A stretch of 64,000 bases of DNA from Heliopora coerulea (lineage: Eukaryota; Cnidaria; Anthozoa; Scleralcyonacea; Helioporidae): contig JASJOG010000006.1 of the NCBI GenBank assembly GCA_030142905.1, forward strand, positions 591,501 to 655,500. Reading direction: 5' to 3'. The notes beneath the pieces are model-generated. The model was not told the DNA's origin and searched no databases. It saw only the letters and a program-made list of their open reading frames with translations. The position numbers were made by a program, and so were the translations under genes. The first letter of the stretch is position 1. Each line of letters opens with the position of its first letter. Shown in pieces: positions 31,707-43,806 of the stretch.

Positions 31707-33475
31707 CAAGATTTTGAAAATGCTGCCGAATGGAGACCTTACAGCGTTCTTGATTTCTCTATATCTCATCTCGTTCCAGAGACTCTCAGGTTTTTGGGCC
31801 AGCACCTTAATTGCCGTATAACCTCATATTCTCGACACCTGCAGATAGGAATATCCCCGAAAATAATCGGTAGAAAGCGTTGAAAATTTCATTAAGTAAA
31901 GTAACAATGAAAATATACTTCTCTTTTTTCATTACGATGTAGTCATGGAACCACTTGGTCACAAGCTTCCTCTGTTTGTAAAACTGCACAATTTAAAAAT
32001 ACACTTGCCTTGGAACGATTCTTTTAAGTACCCAACAGAAAACTAAAACTAAAACATTGCAAATGACTCCTGACCACTCGTAACTATCTTCAAGCCTTCA
32101 CAAATCAATCAAACCTGAAATTGCACTCCAAAGAATTCTTTAAAAATTTATTTTGATTGTTCCATTGTTATGCGTAAATATTTATTAAATTGAGAACGCC
32201 TAATCATCACTCAAAGGTGACTTTACACTGGTTCTTCTAACTAAATAAAATACACGGATCAATTTTGGACATTATACATGTACAATGTTTGAATGATGCA
32301 AAACTCTCAAAGAGATATATGGATTAAAATTACCACCTGCAGATACTGATTCTTTCAACAGAGAAATAAATCAAAAAATTTATACAATTGCGATATCATG
32401 GTCAATACGACAAGGTAGCGTTCCATGTCGTATCTCAACAAAATATACAGCCGATACTACATATACTTCAGCTGAAAGAAGTTCAGTCTTCAGGTCAATA
32501 CAAAGCAACCACAGTGATCTGACCGTGAAGAAATGGGACAAAAAATTGGCAGTGAAGAGATGTAGTTTAAGAATTACTTAACATTTATATATCTTACATA
32601 GTGTTGCACTATTATGTCCCTATTCGACTTATTACGCGAATGCAAATTACTTTCTAGTACAATTTTAGAAAAACTAAGTTTTGTCTCATTCTGTTATATA
32701 GCTTGTTTTGCATTCCAAACATGCTCCATTAAGTCATTCCGCTACAACACCAGTCTTTGTCTTCAGTGATATACAACACAGTACGTCAAACCAAAGTTAA
32801 CGGTAAAAAACAGTTAAAATTTTGTCTTCCTGTCACGTTATTCGGACCTTTAACAGGTGAGCCAAGGAGTGGTTCAATTTTAGAATTTGGTTAAATTTTA
32901 GGATTTAACCAAAATTTTAGAATCAAACAGAAACTACGGTCACTGACATCGTATTGGATATTTGACATTTGTTTTCAATCTCTGAAAAGCTTGACAGCTT
33001 GCAAAGTGGTTCTGTTCCATGATTTGACGTTAAAATCAGCTGGCAATGTTTACCGTTCCATGACTTAAAGTCGTTCTGAACCACTGACCTCTATATGTTA
33101 CGTGGAGGTCAGTGTTCTGAACCTGTGAAAATGGTCCCAGTAACGTTGTAATGCCGAACGGCAATAGCCTGGGACTGACGATTGGGACTAAATATTATTC
33201 ATTCTGTTTGCTTGGCGCGAAAAGGCCTGTTCTTTGAAGGACGTCGTCGTTAAGGTTTCTAGTTGTTTTTGTTAAAGGTCCCTACTGTCCTCCATGGACG
33301 GCGCCAATTTCACTTTTGCCCAGTTACTTAGGGACAATAAGACAAACGACGTTTAATTTTCACTTGCAACGCCTAACACATTTTATAGATTTTGTTTTCC
33401 TTTTATGATCAGACATCTGAATCAAAATGACAAAACCACCGCTGTATCGATCTTTAGGCTCGGAGCAAAACGCAA

Positions 33476-33602
33476 ATGGCGGCTCCAACGAACAACCAAA
33501 CAGCAAGCAGAAAGACAGATTTATACCGCACAACAGCAGATATAAGAAAACTGTCAACATTCACTAACTGGAAGGATAGGCCCATAAATTTACTGTTAAT
33601 TG
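33476..33602 (+). CDS. Possible first coding exon, unrecognised
   Basis: An ATG in good context (CAAATGGCG) opens MAAPTNNQTASRKTDLYRTT, then RKLSTFTNWKDRPINLLLID. The frame can end in a strong donor, GTATGT at 33608, or simply stop at 33613. The sequence is not low-complexity and lies at the edge of a GC-richer patch, which is why I note it. No family is recognised and I found no partner exon. End position approximate. Confidence 0.2.
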
Positions 33603-33670
33603 ACCGTATGTAAAAAGATGGTGACTTGTTAATCTAATCATGATTCTTTGAGTGCAGTAAATGTTTTCTC

Positions 33671-33967
33671 TTACTGACATATGAAAGGATAAGATCTTAA
33701 ACAGATCAAATTTGGTATGAATAAAGCACTTGAGTCATAGTAATATTCATCAGCTGTTATTTGAGCTAATTCAAGTTTAAGCATTGCGTTTAAATCAAAG
33801 CCACCACCATTTTCGGTACAGTCTGTTAGGTTTTTAGCTGAGATCCTCTTTGGGATTCTGTCAAACGGAATGAGACTAGACAACAGTTGACTGGGAATGC
33901 TCAACGAAAACGTAGAGCTGGAAATGTCTCTACACAAGAATGACTTCACTGTTTTTAAAACTTAATC
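33671..33967 (-). CDS. Unrecognised open frame, possible terminal exon
   Basis: Open for about 98 codons on the minus strand to a stop at 33671. It contains SSSTFSLSIPSQLLSSLIPF, DRIPKRISAKNLTDCTENGG and GFDLNAMLKLELAQITADEY. A possible acceptor (TTTTAAAAACAG) precedes it. Composition is protein-like, but no domain is recognised and the length is within what chance can give. Confidence 0.22.
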
Positions 33968-34258
33968 CATAACCAGTTTACACCAGTTAACTTGCCGCCA
34001 TTTTATTCAAAATTTAACCAGCGATTTTGAATCGCTTTCCAAACACCCACGCATTAAAACTGGTGCCAACTTTCCAGGAATTTGTATTTCCTCCAGTGCC
34101 GCCTGGGCACTTTTTCTTTTGCAAAGCAACTACAATTTTCCTGAACTAAATAATTTTTTTAAAATCGCACAGCTAATTTACACTGCATCTTACGCGCGAC
34201 AGTAAAAGAAGAATACACCAATTTTCGCGTATCAAATCAACCTAATGTACATCGCTAC

Positions 34259-34434
34259 TTAAGCCTGGTTTACACGTCCGACATAAGCATAAGCATGACG
34301 AGATACGCAAGCGCAGATAGCACTTCACGGTCACGGTCAACTGAACTCATTGTATTTTCCAAGTACGACAGAATTAAGTAACCATGAAGTATTTTCAGCT
34401 TTTGCATATGTCGCACGCGTAAACCAGGCCTTAA
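34259..34434. mobile_element. TTAA-flanked MITE with CCTGGTTTACACG ends
   Basis: It runs from TTAAGCCTGGTTTACACGTC to GCACGCGTAAACCAGGCCTTAA. Reverse-complementing the right end gives TTAAGGCCTGGTTTACGCGT, and pairing continues through CGACATAAGCA / CGACATATGCA. It is 176 bp, non-coding and TTAA-bounded. Confidence 0.8.
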
Positions 34435-35261
34435 TCTTAGACAGGTATTGTAAAAAAAACGATCATAGGGCATATGATTTGCAAAAATAAGTCCTGAAAC
34501 AACTCCCACACGAAAAAAAAAACTTTCGAAACTATTAAGACTGGTTTTCATCTTTTCCTTTTCTCACTTCATTCTTGATATATTAAGATTTGTTTGCCAT
34601 GCAAAATGCCACTCTTTCCACCTCACATTGTTTAGTGAATCAATGGAAAATTACGTACATCGTACTGCATATCGGGCGTGTAATCGCATTCCCCTTCCGG
34701 ATTTAAATGGCCTTATTACGTTAGCTGAACACAAGAATATCTTATGACGTTTTCTTTTTCATGCAAATATTTAGTACCCAAAGAGAATGGAAAGACAGTT
34801 GCTACATTAGCATAACAAAAAAGATTGAGAAAAGCATTTGGTAGTTGTATTCAGCACTGAAGTAAGGGAACCGGCCATTAAGTTATTAACAGTGATATTA
34901 ATCAATAAAAATTAAAACGATAATAATAATAATAATAACATATTTATGGAAGTTTAGAACTTTTTCAGCCACAAATGTTGCTATGAGTCAAGGAACTTTA
35001 AAATACCTAATGAATAATAATTCTAAAATCTATATGAACATAAAAAATGAAAAATTAAACTATTCAGTTTAGAAGTGTTTAAAATGGAGGTTTGTGAAAC
35101 AACAACTCCGATTTAAAGCATTTTTTCCTGTTTCGCATACTTCGCAAGATATTCGTTTTCTGGTCTTTACCAGGAAGCCCCCGACGGAGATAATTCTTAT
35201 GGGTAATAGCGTGGTTTCTCATGCAATTTGGAAAAAACCCACTCACGTTTAAGTTCCTCAA
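34435..35261. other. Unassigned intergenic DNA
   Basis: An AATAATAATAATAAT microsatellite lies near 34923-34940. No gene or repeat boundary was recognised. Confidence 0.35.
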
Positions 35262-35330
35262 AGACTATAAAAATAGCACAAGCTCGAAGAACGAGTGCTA
35301 TTTGAGGTCTTTGAAAAAGTCACGATGTAT
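35262..35330. repeat. Hairpin repeat
   Basis: AAAGACTATAAAAATAGCAC pairs with GTGCTATTTGAGGTCTTTGA around the tip AAGCTCGAAGAACGA. It is the first of a run of hairpins that continues to 36740. Confidence 0.65.
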
Positions 35331-35429
35331 TTATCCAAATTGCATGACAAACCACGCTATTACTGATCAATAATACGAATGAAAAAATTGTAATCAAGTG
35401 CCAGAAAAGGTAACTCAGTGCAAATTGAC

Positions 35430-36740
35430 GTTGACTTTTTTCTTCATTGTGTTACCTTGAATTTACATTGCTTTCAACCAATCAGAATGAGCAAATTTTT
35501 TCATGTGTATTATTACAGAATCAGCACGATCCACATTCGAGGAATCCAGGGTAAATTTTTGATATTATTTATTACAATTAAATTAGTTGTTATTTTGCTT
35601 GCTGAGTGTCATGTAATATATCGTACTCAAGGAAGAATATTTGATCTGATTTCCAAACACCAAGAAGTTGAAAAACGAAGCAATAGGCACGTTTTTAACC
35701 ATTTTCGAGGTGTTTCGAAATCAGTAGAAACACGACTTTGACGTGTACGATACAGCTTCTCAAAGAATCCCTATTTAAAGAGGAAACTGGGTTTAAGGTT
35801 CTTAAAATTTTTGCTAATTAAAATCACAATTCAAAACGACGTCTCGGTACTGAAGTTCTTTGTGTTTTCCTCATGAATTATTAAAGAGTTTGACAAGGGA
35901 TACATGTGAGTGGTTTGTAATCAACCCCTTGAGATTCAAAAGACAATGATACGGCGGCCACGCTGGTGCCACATACAGTTTAAGTTAATGAGATTCGTTG
36001 GTTTCACTGCCCAGTATCAAGTGAGTTCCACTAAGTTACCACAATTACTTAATAATTCTTCAAACATCATTAACGATTCATGAGGAAAATACAAAGGAGA
36101 ATCATAATTGTGCCGTGTTATTAAATTTGATAAAAACTCGCTTACATTTCTCCACAATTTTTTTCAGCTTAGAAAACATTAACTTCCAAACCTTCCTTGG
36201 GAATTGGCGTATTAAGGGATTTTTTTAAGTCATTTAAAAACCTCGCAGGACGTGCTTTATTGGATCTAAAACACTCGGTTATCACCTCATGTTTTAAATT
36301 CGATACGGCACTGCTGGTCGGTTTTTCAAGTAATATTTCATAAACGAGTGCTCGTGTTTGTAAAACATGAGAGGATAATGAAAATCACGAGGCCGTAGGC
36401 CGAGTGATTTTTGTTGTTCTCGAATGTTTTACAAACGCGAGAGAACATTCAAAATCACGAGGCGGTAGGCCGAGTGCTTTTTATTGTTCTCTCGTGTTTG
36501 TAACCTCTGGTAAAACACGAGACACGAGTTTATGAATTAGCTTCTCTATCGTCTATTTTGAATTTATAATTAAGAAATGTGGTAATAACCGGTTCTAAGA
36601 GCCGTTTATTATCTGATTTCTTAATTATGAATTCAGTTTACGCGACCTTTATCGGGTTTCAATACACATGCACATGACTAAATATGTTTGTCTGGTTGGT
36701 TAATTAGGTCATGAATTATTAATGAGTTTGAGAATATTAC
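35430..36740. repeat. Hairpin repeat block; inverted homologue of 54760-55562
   Basis: Successive palindromes: one around 35640-35745 (CAAACACCAAGAAGTTGAAA..), one at 36240-36335 (AAACACTCGGTTATCACCTC tip) and nested units at 36340-36530 with ATCACGAGGCCGTAGGCCGA tips. A further one at 36570-36640 pairs AATTAAGAAATGTGGTAATA with its complement. Most of the block, in the same order, recurs in reverse at 54760-55562. Confidence 0.65.
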
Positions 36741-36858
36741 ATAAAAATTAATTCATAACAATGAAACTAGGAGCTGTATGTGATACAAAAGGAGAGCTAT
36801 AAGGGATTATCTTCATATATTTTCAAAAATTCTTTAACTGGATAGAGTTGTCCTTAAC

Positions 36859-37257
36859 TTATTTATACATTTTATATGCCCTATAATGAAATATAGTTGA
36901 TGCTTTTAATTCGTGTACAGTTTTCAAAGTCATACATTCGCTGGTAAAAAAACCCTTCAAGTTCATCATTAAATTTCGCGCAAACAGCAGTGGATCGTCA
37001 GATACATACCAGAAATTTAGCGCATAAGTTTCCGAAGAAAACGAATAGATGCCGTGTAGATTAGACGTGCGATAATATTCGTTTATAGGAGATGTGAAAA
37101 TGGCATCAAATAACAGGGCAAGAGGAAGCCCCACAAAGAATGTGCTACCTGTTTCAATAAGACGAATTGACGCTCGGCAATCTTGATGAATAATTACAAG
37201 TTTTGGTAGGAGGAAAAGAAAATTGCTTGTTGCTTGATTCCCGACTTCGAGTCGTTA
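36859..37257 (-). CDS. Unrecognised open frame of about 132 codons
   Basis: Open on the minus strand from just after a TAA near 37258 to a stop at 36859. A hydrophobic N-terminal part (NFLFLLPKLVIIHQD, then TFFVGLPLALLFDAIFTSPI) could be membrane-spanning. It continues NEYYRTSNLHGIYSFSSETY and ALNFWYVSDDPLLFARNLMM. No ATG sits at the front, so it would be an internal or terminal exon. No family recognised. Confidence 0.22.
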
Positions 37258-38430
37258 AAAATCACGGCAAAAATTGCCATGGCAGAAAAAATGTCTCCAT
37301 TAGACAGCCACCTCGAACGCCAGCTGCTATCTTTTCAACTTTGGTTGAGTAGGACCAAATACTGGGTCAATGGGTCAAAGACGCAGCTTCCTTTTCTTTG
37401 CCTTGGAACCTGAAAACAGAGCTACAAAAGGTTAGTATTCCAAGATAAACATCCTACAAGCCTTACAATACTTTAACATATTTCAATAAATATAGCATAT
37501 TTATGACAGTAAGAAACGTGAAGTGCAAGACAAGATCTATGTATAGTGTTCCAATTTTATTACAAAGAACATGATGAACTTCTTTGCTACTGTGGTTTAA
37601 CAAGTGGTTTGGGATCCTCAAGTGTTCTGAATGAAGCCTATCACTCATAAATAGAAATGAAACATATAGGAAAACCAAAATTACGGTCCCTTATACATCT
37701 TACTAATTGGTCGGTGAAAACCTAAAGAAGGGGCATCACGCGTTTTAATTTGCATGAGGAAAAAAAATAACCATCCCCCCCAAAAAAAAAGATAACCGAA
37801 ATACAGAATTAGCATTTCGTTACTTAAGTCGTCATGGAGCAATCATCATCCCTAGTAATAACACCAGACGTCAATGTTGAGAGATTTGATCGATGTCTCG
37901 GCGATTTCACTCAGTAAAAATTTCTGTCAAGATATCCCTGACATATGCTATCTCCTTTTATTTAGTTTTTATTTTCTACAGTTGTGCATGCAAGGTAATC
38001 ACGCGCAGTGCTCGCTGAGACGTCTACGGAACAATTCGTTAGGCTAATGAAATTAGGGTTTTCTGCCTACTAGTTACGTCGGAACCAAATAATGCATTGC
38101 CACGAGTAAGGATGGTACCACATGTGAAAAGCCAATAGAGTGAGGGAATTGCCAAAATTTAAGAATAGATACTCACGTTTCACACCGACGACGGGCCTTT
38201 GCTGGAAACGTCAGTATAATCTCTCGAATGTTTGAGCAGTTCCCTCACTCTCTGGGCTATTTACACGTTGTACAATACAGCCTTCGCAGCACTCTACTTT
38301 TATTTCACTTCATATGTTTCGTTCATGGAGTACTAACGTATTTTGAAGTTGGGTTGATTCAATACAATTCTTCATCCTGGCGTATGCGATTAAGTATTAA
38401 AACCACAACTCCTGCGTACCATGCGCTCAC
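37258..38430. other. Unassigned intergenic DNA
   Basis: No supported gene. The open frame at 38228-38515 overlaps the dispersed repeat that follows and has no domain. Confidence 0.35.
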
Positions 38431-38640
38431 AAATGTTGCAACAGCTCAAAAAACCCTTGACTCTGAACCGCATATATCAGGAGTAAGAACCGTATGCGAC
38501 AATCGTAATTTGTAGATCAGCCTTAACCCTTTACCTCCCGAAGGTTTATACACAATACATCCTGAAGACCCTTGTGGCTTAATCGTATACATCAAGAGTA
38601 ACAATCATATGTGACAATCGTAACTTGTAGATCAGGACAG
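38431..38640. repeat. Dispersed repeat C, two tandem units
   Basis: Two units end alike: TATGCGACAATCGTAATTTG plus TAGATCAG near 38493, and TATGTGACAATCGTAACTTG plus TAGATCAG near 38609. A third, divergent copy (TGTGTCAATCGTAACACGTA) lies near 58240. CCCTTGTGGCTTAATCGTAT (38570) matches CTCTTGTGACTAAGTCGTAT (58192). Confidence 0.5.
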
Positions 38641-40464
38641 ACGTTTCGGTAACCATTGAATATTAGAATAAAATACAAAACAAAGGTAACTCAAAAACTT
38701 ACAAGTTAGTTAAGGTGTAGAAAATAAAGATGCTTTCAGTGATCGGAGTGACCGTTAATTTGTATACTCCACAGAGCTTATACGGTATTGCAGAATATCC
38801 ATGAATGATTGCGGTTGTACGTGGAAAAAGTCGAATGTCGTGTTCAGGCATGTAGCTACGTTATCTGCCTTATTCTTACTCTAAACTTCTATTCACCTAC
38901 AATTCTACGAGCTGTTTCTTTGTTCAATAGTGTTCGTTAGCAAGGTGTTTTGTCGAAGAAGCAAGATGGTGGACGACAGAAACGTGGCACGCCTATTTCT
39001 TAATATGTTTCATTTCAGTTTGTTATTTATAACATTTAGTAAAATTTTAAAGTCTCCATCTAAAGGTTTAATTGCAAAAAAACTCATCGTTATGTTAAGT
39101 AAAACATGTTACAGCTCACATTGAGTTTTCGTACCAAAGTCTGAAAAACGATGGCATAATAACCGCCAAACTTCAGAGAAATCTACCAACACAACAGGGA
39201 AAAGTGCGTGAAAGATTCTGAGCAAAATTGAAACACTGTATATCTGCAATCGTTGATTCGGATTTAAATTATTGCATGAGTCACTGAATCATGCCTTTGT
39301 GAAAAGGGTACAGAACAGATAACTACCAATAGTTTCCTAAACATATACTAGGTTAAGTAACCGTACCTTGTCTGGATCTCAATCTGTCTCTCTGAAAAAT
39401 AAAAAATTGAAAGTTTAACATACAGATCAGATATTGTGGTATGCACTTGTTTTTCCAAATTCTGTCGGTATAAATTTACGGTTTCATATCAACAATTCAT
39501 GAATTTTATATGCTAACTCGCTATGTACTATCTGCTGATGGTAATTAAAATGACATCACCTCAGAAGGACGGGAATTTCTGAAAGAAAATAATCTCTACG
39601 CTACTTAATAAATATTCATCGGTAGGATATAATTGTGCCAGAAAGATTTGATGTGACAGAATTAACGATAGATCGATTCCATCGTTTTCGTATCACACGC
39701 ACAGTACCTCATTTATTTCAAGGTGAAAGTCGAGTTTTGTCGGCCGATCATACATTTAAAACACATTTCATCATTAACAGCCAAAGCAAAATTCTCCAAT
39801 TGGCTGCACATGTTTGATCACATGCAAGGGATTTTATACCTGCTAAAACTTATTGAGACGAACGATTTATGTGAAGATTAGTAACAAATATGGAACCCAA
39901 TATAGAATTGTCATCCTAATTAACATAAAGCTTTGATATTTGGTAGCTTTTCATCAGCGCTTTTCAATCAACCACTACTTTAAGAATACCAATAACGGCA
40001 GAAATGCAATCTCCAACCGACAACCATTTATTTCAATGTCATTAAAATACATATAAGGGTTGATCTCAATGCTGTTTAAAACACTTGCAGCACGTATTTT
40101 ATCAAGTCTACATGTTCTTGCGTAGTTCACTCGAATTTTTAAACTTGATGAAGAACTCCTGTTTCGTGTTCTAAATTCTACTTAAAAATAATCATGACTG
40201 TTACTTCTCATTCATATTTACAACCAAAGGTGCAGCGGGTGCACCGTCCCTTCGGACAATGGTCAGTGGAATTTTTAGCAATCCTGTGTACGAGTTTAAT
40301 TTTCAGCCCTAAATCCATGTCATTAAACTATGTAATAATGAGAGGTAAAGCAGAACACCTTTTTATAAAACATTTGATATTTATGCCACACCTTTCTTGA
40401 CGGGCAAAACTTCTAAAACCCCGAGTACTTTATACTCAAGTTACCACCCGAGGTGTAAAGGAGG
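38641..40464. other. Unassigned intergenic DNA
   Basis: Short open frames (38930-39124, 39635-39817, 40194-40400) lack recognisable domains. No repeat family was assigned. Confidence 0.35.
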
Positions 40465-41549
40465 ATCAAATCCCAGTCTCTAATGCAATGTTTGAAAGAG
40501 AATATCTGTCCAAGGTAGAGGGTCTTAATATCATACCTGTAACAGGTTTTTTTGGTATTTCTTAAGTCCTGACTTGCTCGTAAGAGGCTAGCCTTGATTT
40601 CTTTAATGCAATATTAAATATTACAATTATCCAATATATGGTTACCAATGCCAAGTCTGTCAAAGTTCTAAGCCGAATCACGAGACAAGAAAAAGCGATG
40701 AGAAATATGGCTGTAACCCCTGCCAACTGAATTTTGCAGTGATAACAGAGTGAATGTAATTCCAAATATAGTGGGCATAATCACAAGTAAATTAAAGAGG
40801 CACAATTTTAACAACAAATCTTCGATGTCACGTAAGTCATCTACAGGCTAATTGAATTATAACGGTTATACGTTGCAGTTGGCAAGTTCAAATAACGACG
40901 AGCTATCGTGTCGAAGAACAGAGGATTTTGTGCAAGAATGATTGTCCCTGCAGATAACTGGAGTGTTCTCTATAAAGAAGCGTTCCATGTCAGACAACGG
41001 TCGCAATGCCTTAATAATGGACTCAAAGCTATGAGAGAACTACTTTTGTTCGCCCACTTTGCACAAATTACCGCAATGACATGAACAAACATCAAGTGAT
41101 TGAATGCGACAGTTCTTCATTATTTGTAACTGTCAATTGTGACGTATGACTGTTATGATTCAATTACTCTGAATATGACTTAGTTAAATTCGAAAATTTA
41201 TTATCAGTATTGTGCTTCATTAATCTATTCGTGATTATGGCACTATATTCGGAATTACATTCACTCTGTTTTCACTAAAAAACTCAATTGGCAGGGGGTT
41301 GCTGCCATATTTCTCCTCGCTTTTTCGTCTCGTGATCCGGTTTAGAACTTTGACAGACTTGGCATTGGTAATTAAATGCTGGATGATTGTAAGTTTTACA
41401 ATGGCAATTAAGAAATAAAAGCAAGCCCCTTAAGAGCAAGTCAGAACTTAAGTAATACGAAAAAAACTGTTACAGGTATAATATTAAGGCTCCTTTACCT
41501 TGGAGGGATATCCTCCTTTAAAGATTGCACTAGAGACGAGATTTGGTTC
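40465..41549. repeat. Long inverted repeat beginning at the MBD5/6 stop codon
   Basis: Arm 1 is about 40465-40925 and arm 2 about 41090-41549, with some 165 bp between. Read inward from the outer ends, both give TCTCTA(A/G)TGCAAT, then ATACCTGTAACAG, TTACCAATGCCAAGTCTGTC, AAAGTTCTAA and CAGAGTGAATGTAATTCC. The arms are diverged but collinear over roughly 460 bp. Arm 2 starts one to two bases past the TAA of the terminal coding exon, so the sequence duplicated is the 3' flank or 3' UTR of that gene. Confidence 0.8.
41197..41202 (-). terminator. Candidate polyadenylation signal for MBD5/6
   Basis: AATAAA on the minus strand, about 350 nt past the stop codon at 41551, inside arm 2 of the inverted repeat. 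If used, the transcript would end before arm 1. Confidence 0.35.
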
Positions 41550-41550
41550 A

Positions 41551-43759
41551 TTAAATTTCTTTGACGTTCTCCTTAGTATGATCCTCAACTGCTGAGGACT
41601 TTGGAAAGTGGCCAGGAGGCACGCTAATAGAACTCATTATCTCAGCAATACGATAATATCCATTACTTACTTGATCCAGTTCTTCTAAAGCTTCACCAAT
41701 GGCTTGTTCCAAGCCTATCCTCGTCTTTTTCCCTCTGTAAAAATCCAAGTAAAAAAAACATTTAACTACTTAAATTCGGTTAGGGATGGGTACTAATTTA
41801 ATAAGTCAACTTCTTATTCATATATATTAGTCAAGGGTGGGTTTGAACATGATAGTAATTAAATTTTTATCATACAATTAGAAGAGAGATAGCATTAAAT
41901 GACGGATGATCCCGTTTAAACTTTTCCTCTATCATTTGCCATTGGCTTGATACAAGCACTGAACGTTTTCGCTTAGATCTTTGTTAGCATAATCAGTCTT
42001 TTGTTATTTTTACTCTGGCTAACGCCAGATGATTTTACTTGTGAAGGATGGACACCCTGTTGCTAAAGAGTTAACGAGGTCTCTAATTACACAGGCTCAC
42101 TCAATGAAAAATACGAAATTTTGATAATTACGGCAACAAAACTTGATAGCAATATTAGTAAATAAGTGTTACACTGGATGTCTTTATTTAGAGCTACCAT
42201 GGTAAAACGCTATGCTTCAGGCTTTCCTAAGGTAAAAGTGAATACCCTAAGCAATTCAAACGGCGCGAGTTTTCTTGAGATTTGTGCGGCCATTTTATCG
42301 GCGATTTAAAGCGCAATTCTAAATCACACATGTAAACCACTGATGATTTCATGGCGATATAACTGCGAATTATTGCCGAGAAATTGCCACTGTTTTGAGC
42401 GTGATCGAATTTTAATGAGATTTCGTGACGACTTTTAACTACCAAAACAACCAAAAGGTGCCTTTGCCGTACCCCCTATGGTGGTTTTTGTGACAAAAAA
42501 ATGGCGGATAAAATTATAAACAACCCGAGCTACTAACCAAGCAAGACGAATTCAAACAACAAGAAAAAAGGGAGGAGAGTTATTTGGACGACGGAAGAAG
42601 AGGAGCTTCTGGTAAGCTGCTCAGCCGAGAAGGACTGTCTATTGGAGGAAAAACCCTGCGGATTATGAGCCTCCTGATAAGTAAGCCCAGCAAGAGAAGA
42701 AATCAAACTGGATCTACATTAGCAACAATTGCATTCTTTATTTTCCCAATAGACGTCATGATTCATGAGAAAAGCGCGTGTGCTATTTATTCCACCACCC
42801 GATCACCGCCGCAAAATCGAAATAAAAGCGCCATGGAATCGCCGGTAGTTTACACGTGTGATTTGAAAAGTCACCGATCAAATCGCAACAAAAATCGCCC
42901 GTCTACATTGATTGAGCTTTAAAAGAATTTATCTTCGGATTATACTTCCGCAGGTATTTGTTTATATCTATATTCACTTATATATACAAAAATGAGTTAT
43001 AAAAGGGGATTAGTGCAAGGTAGATTTCTCCCAAAATGTAAAATAATAAAAATAAAAAAGATTTCTCGATTGGAGAATATTGACTAGGAGACTGGTTAAC
43101 GGTAAGGTCCAATGTTTTGACACAAAGTTTCGGTGCCTTCATCAGGGGTGAAAATGGTCGACGACAGTAGGGCTCCTATATGCAGTACCAGTAGTGTTAT
43201 TCTTATGTTTATTAATAAGGTGTCTTTAAGCTTCAGGATATGGATTTCCGTCGTCCCTATTTAACGGATCATTGTTAATATAACACGCCTCCAAACAAAT
43301 CCTTTGGAAATAGTGTGGGTTGCAGATTATGATGGAAACATTGTTCCATTCTAATTAGTGGTCCCTTGTGACTGAATTAATTTTTATTTTACATTCTGGG
43401 AGAGATCCATCTTGGATTAACCCCGTTTTCAAATTTTCCAGTACATCCTATCTTGTTTCGGGAAGATACCCATTTTGATGGTGACTCCACATCGTATTAT
43501 AACGTGTTATTTTTTGGGGAGCTACCCACTTTATGTGGTGACCTCATTCACTTGCGGGGGATATCTACATTAAGTTGCGGCTCAAGTTAAAATAGGTAAC
43601 TTGCTTGGAGTCCTATGCAATTCTTCTCCCGGCTACAAAATTAAGCTGTTTACTATATATAATTTTTTACGTCGAATCAAATTTATATGTTTAAACATAC
43701 TCCAAGAGCCATCAGCGCACATGTTAAAAATATTTAGGAAAAATTTTATATAATAAAAG

Positions 43760-43806
<47 letters not shown>

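Larger units (their letters stand above)
31707..34258. other. Unassigned intergenic DNA with two weak exon candidates
   Basis: Mostly AT-rich. A somewhat GC-richer patch spans about 33060-33500. Two unrecognised open frames at 33476-33602 (+) and 33671-33967 (-) are listed separately. A GGTTAAATTTTAGGATTTAA inverted motif lies near 32890-32915. No repeat family was recognised. Confidence 0.35.

Noticed and set aside
40562..40765. 67-residue hydrophobic frame
   Set aside because: It lies in arm 1 of the long inverted repeat copied from the MBD5/6 3' flank, so it is not an independent gene.
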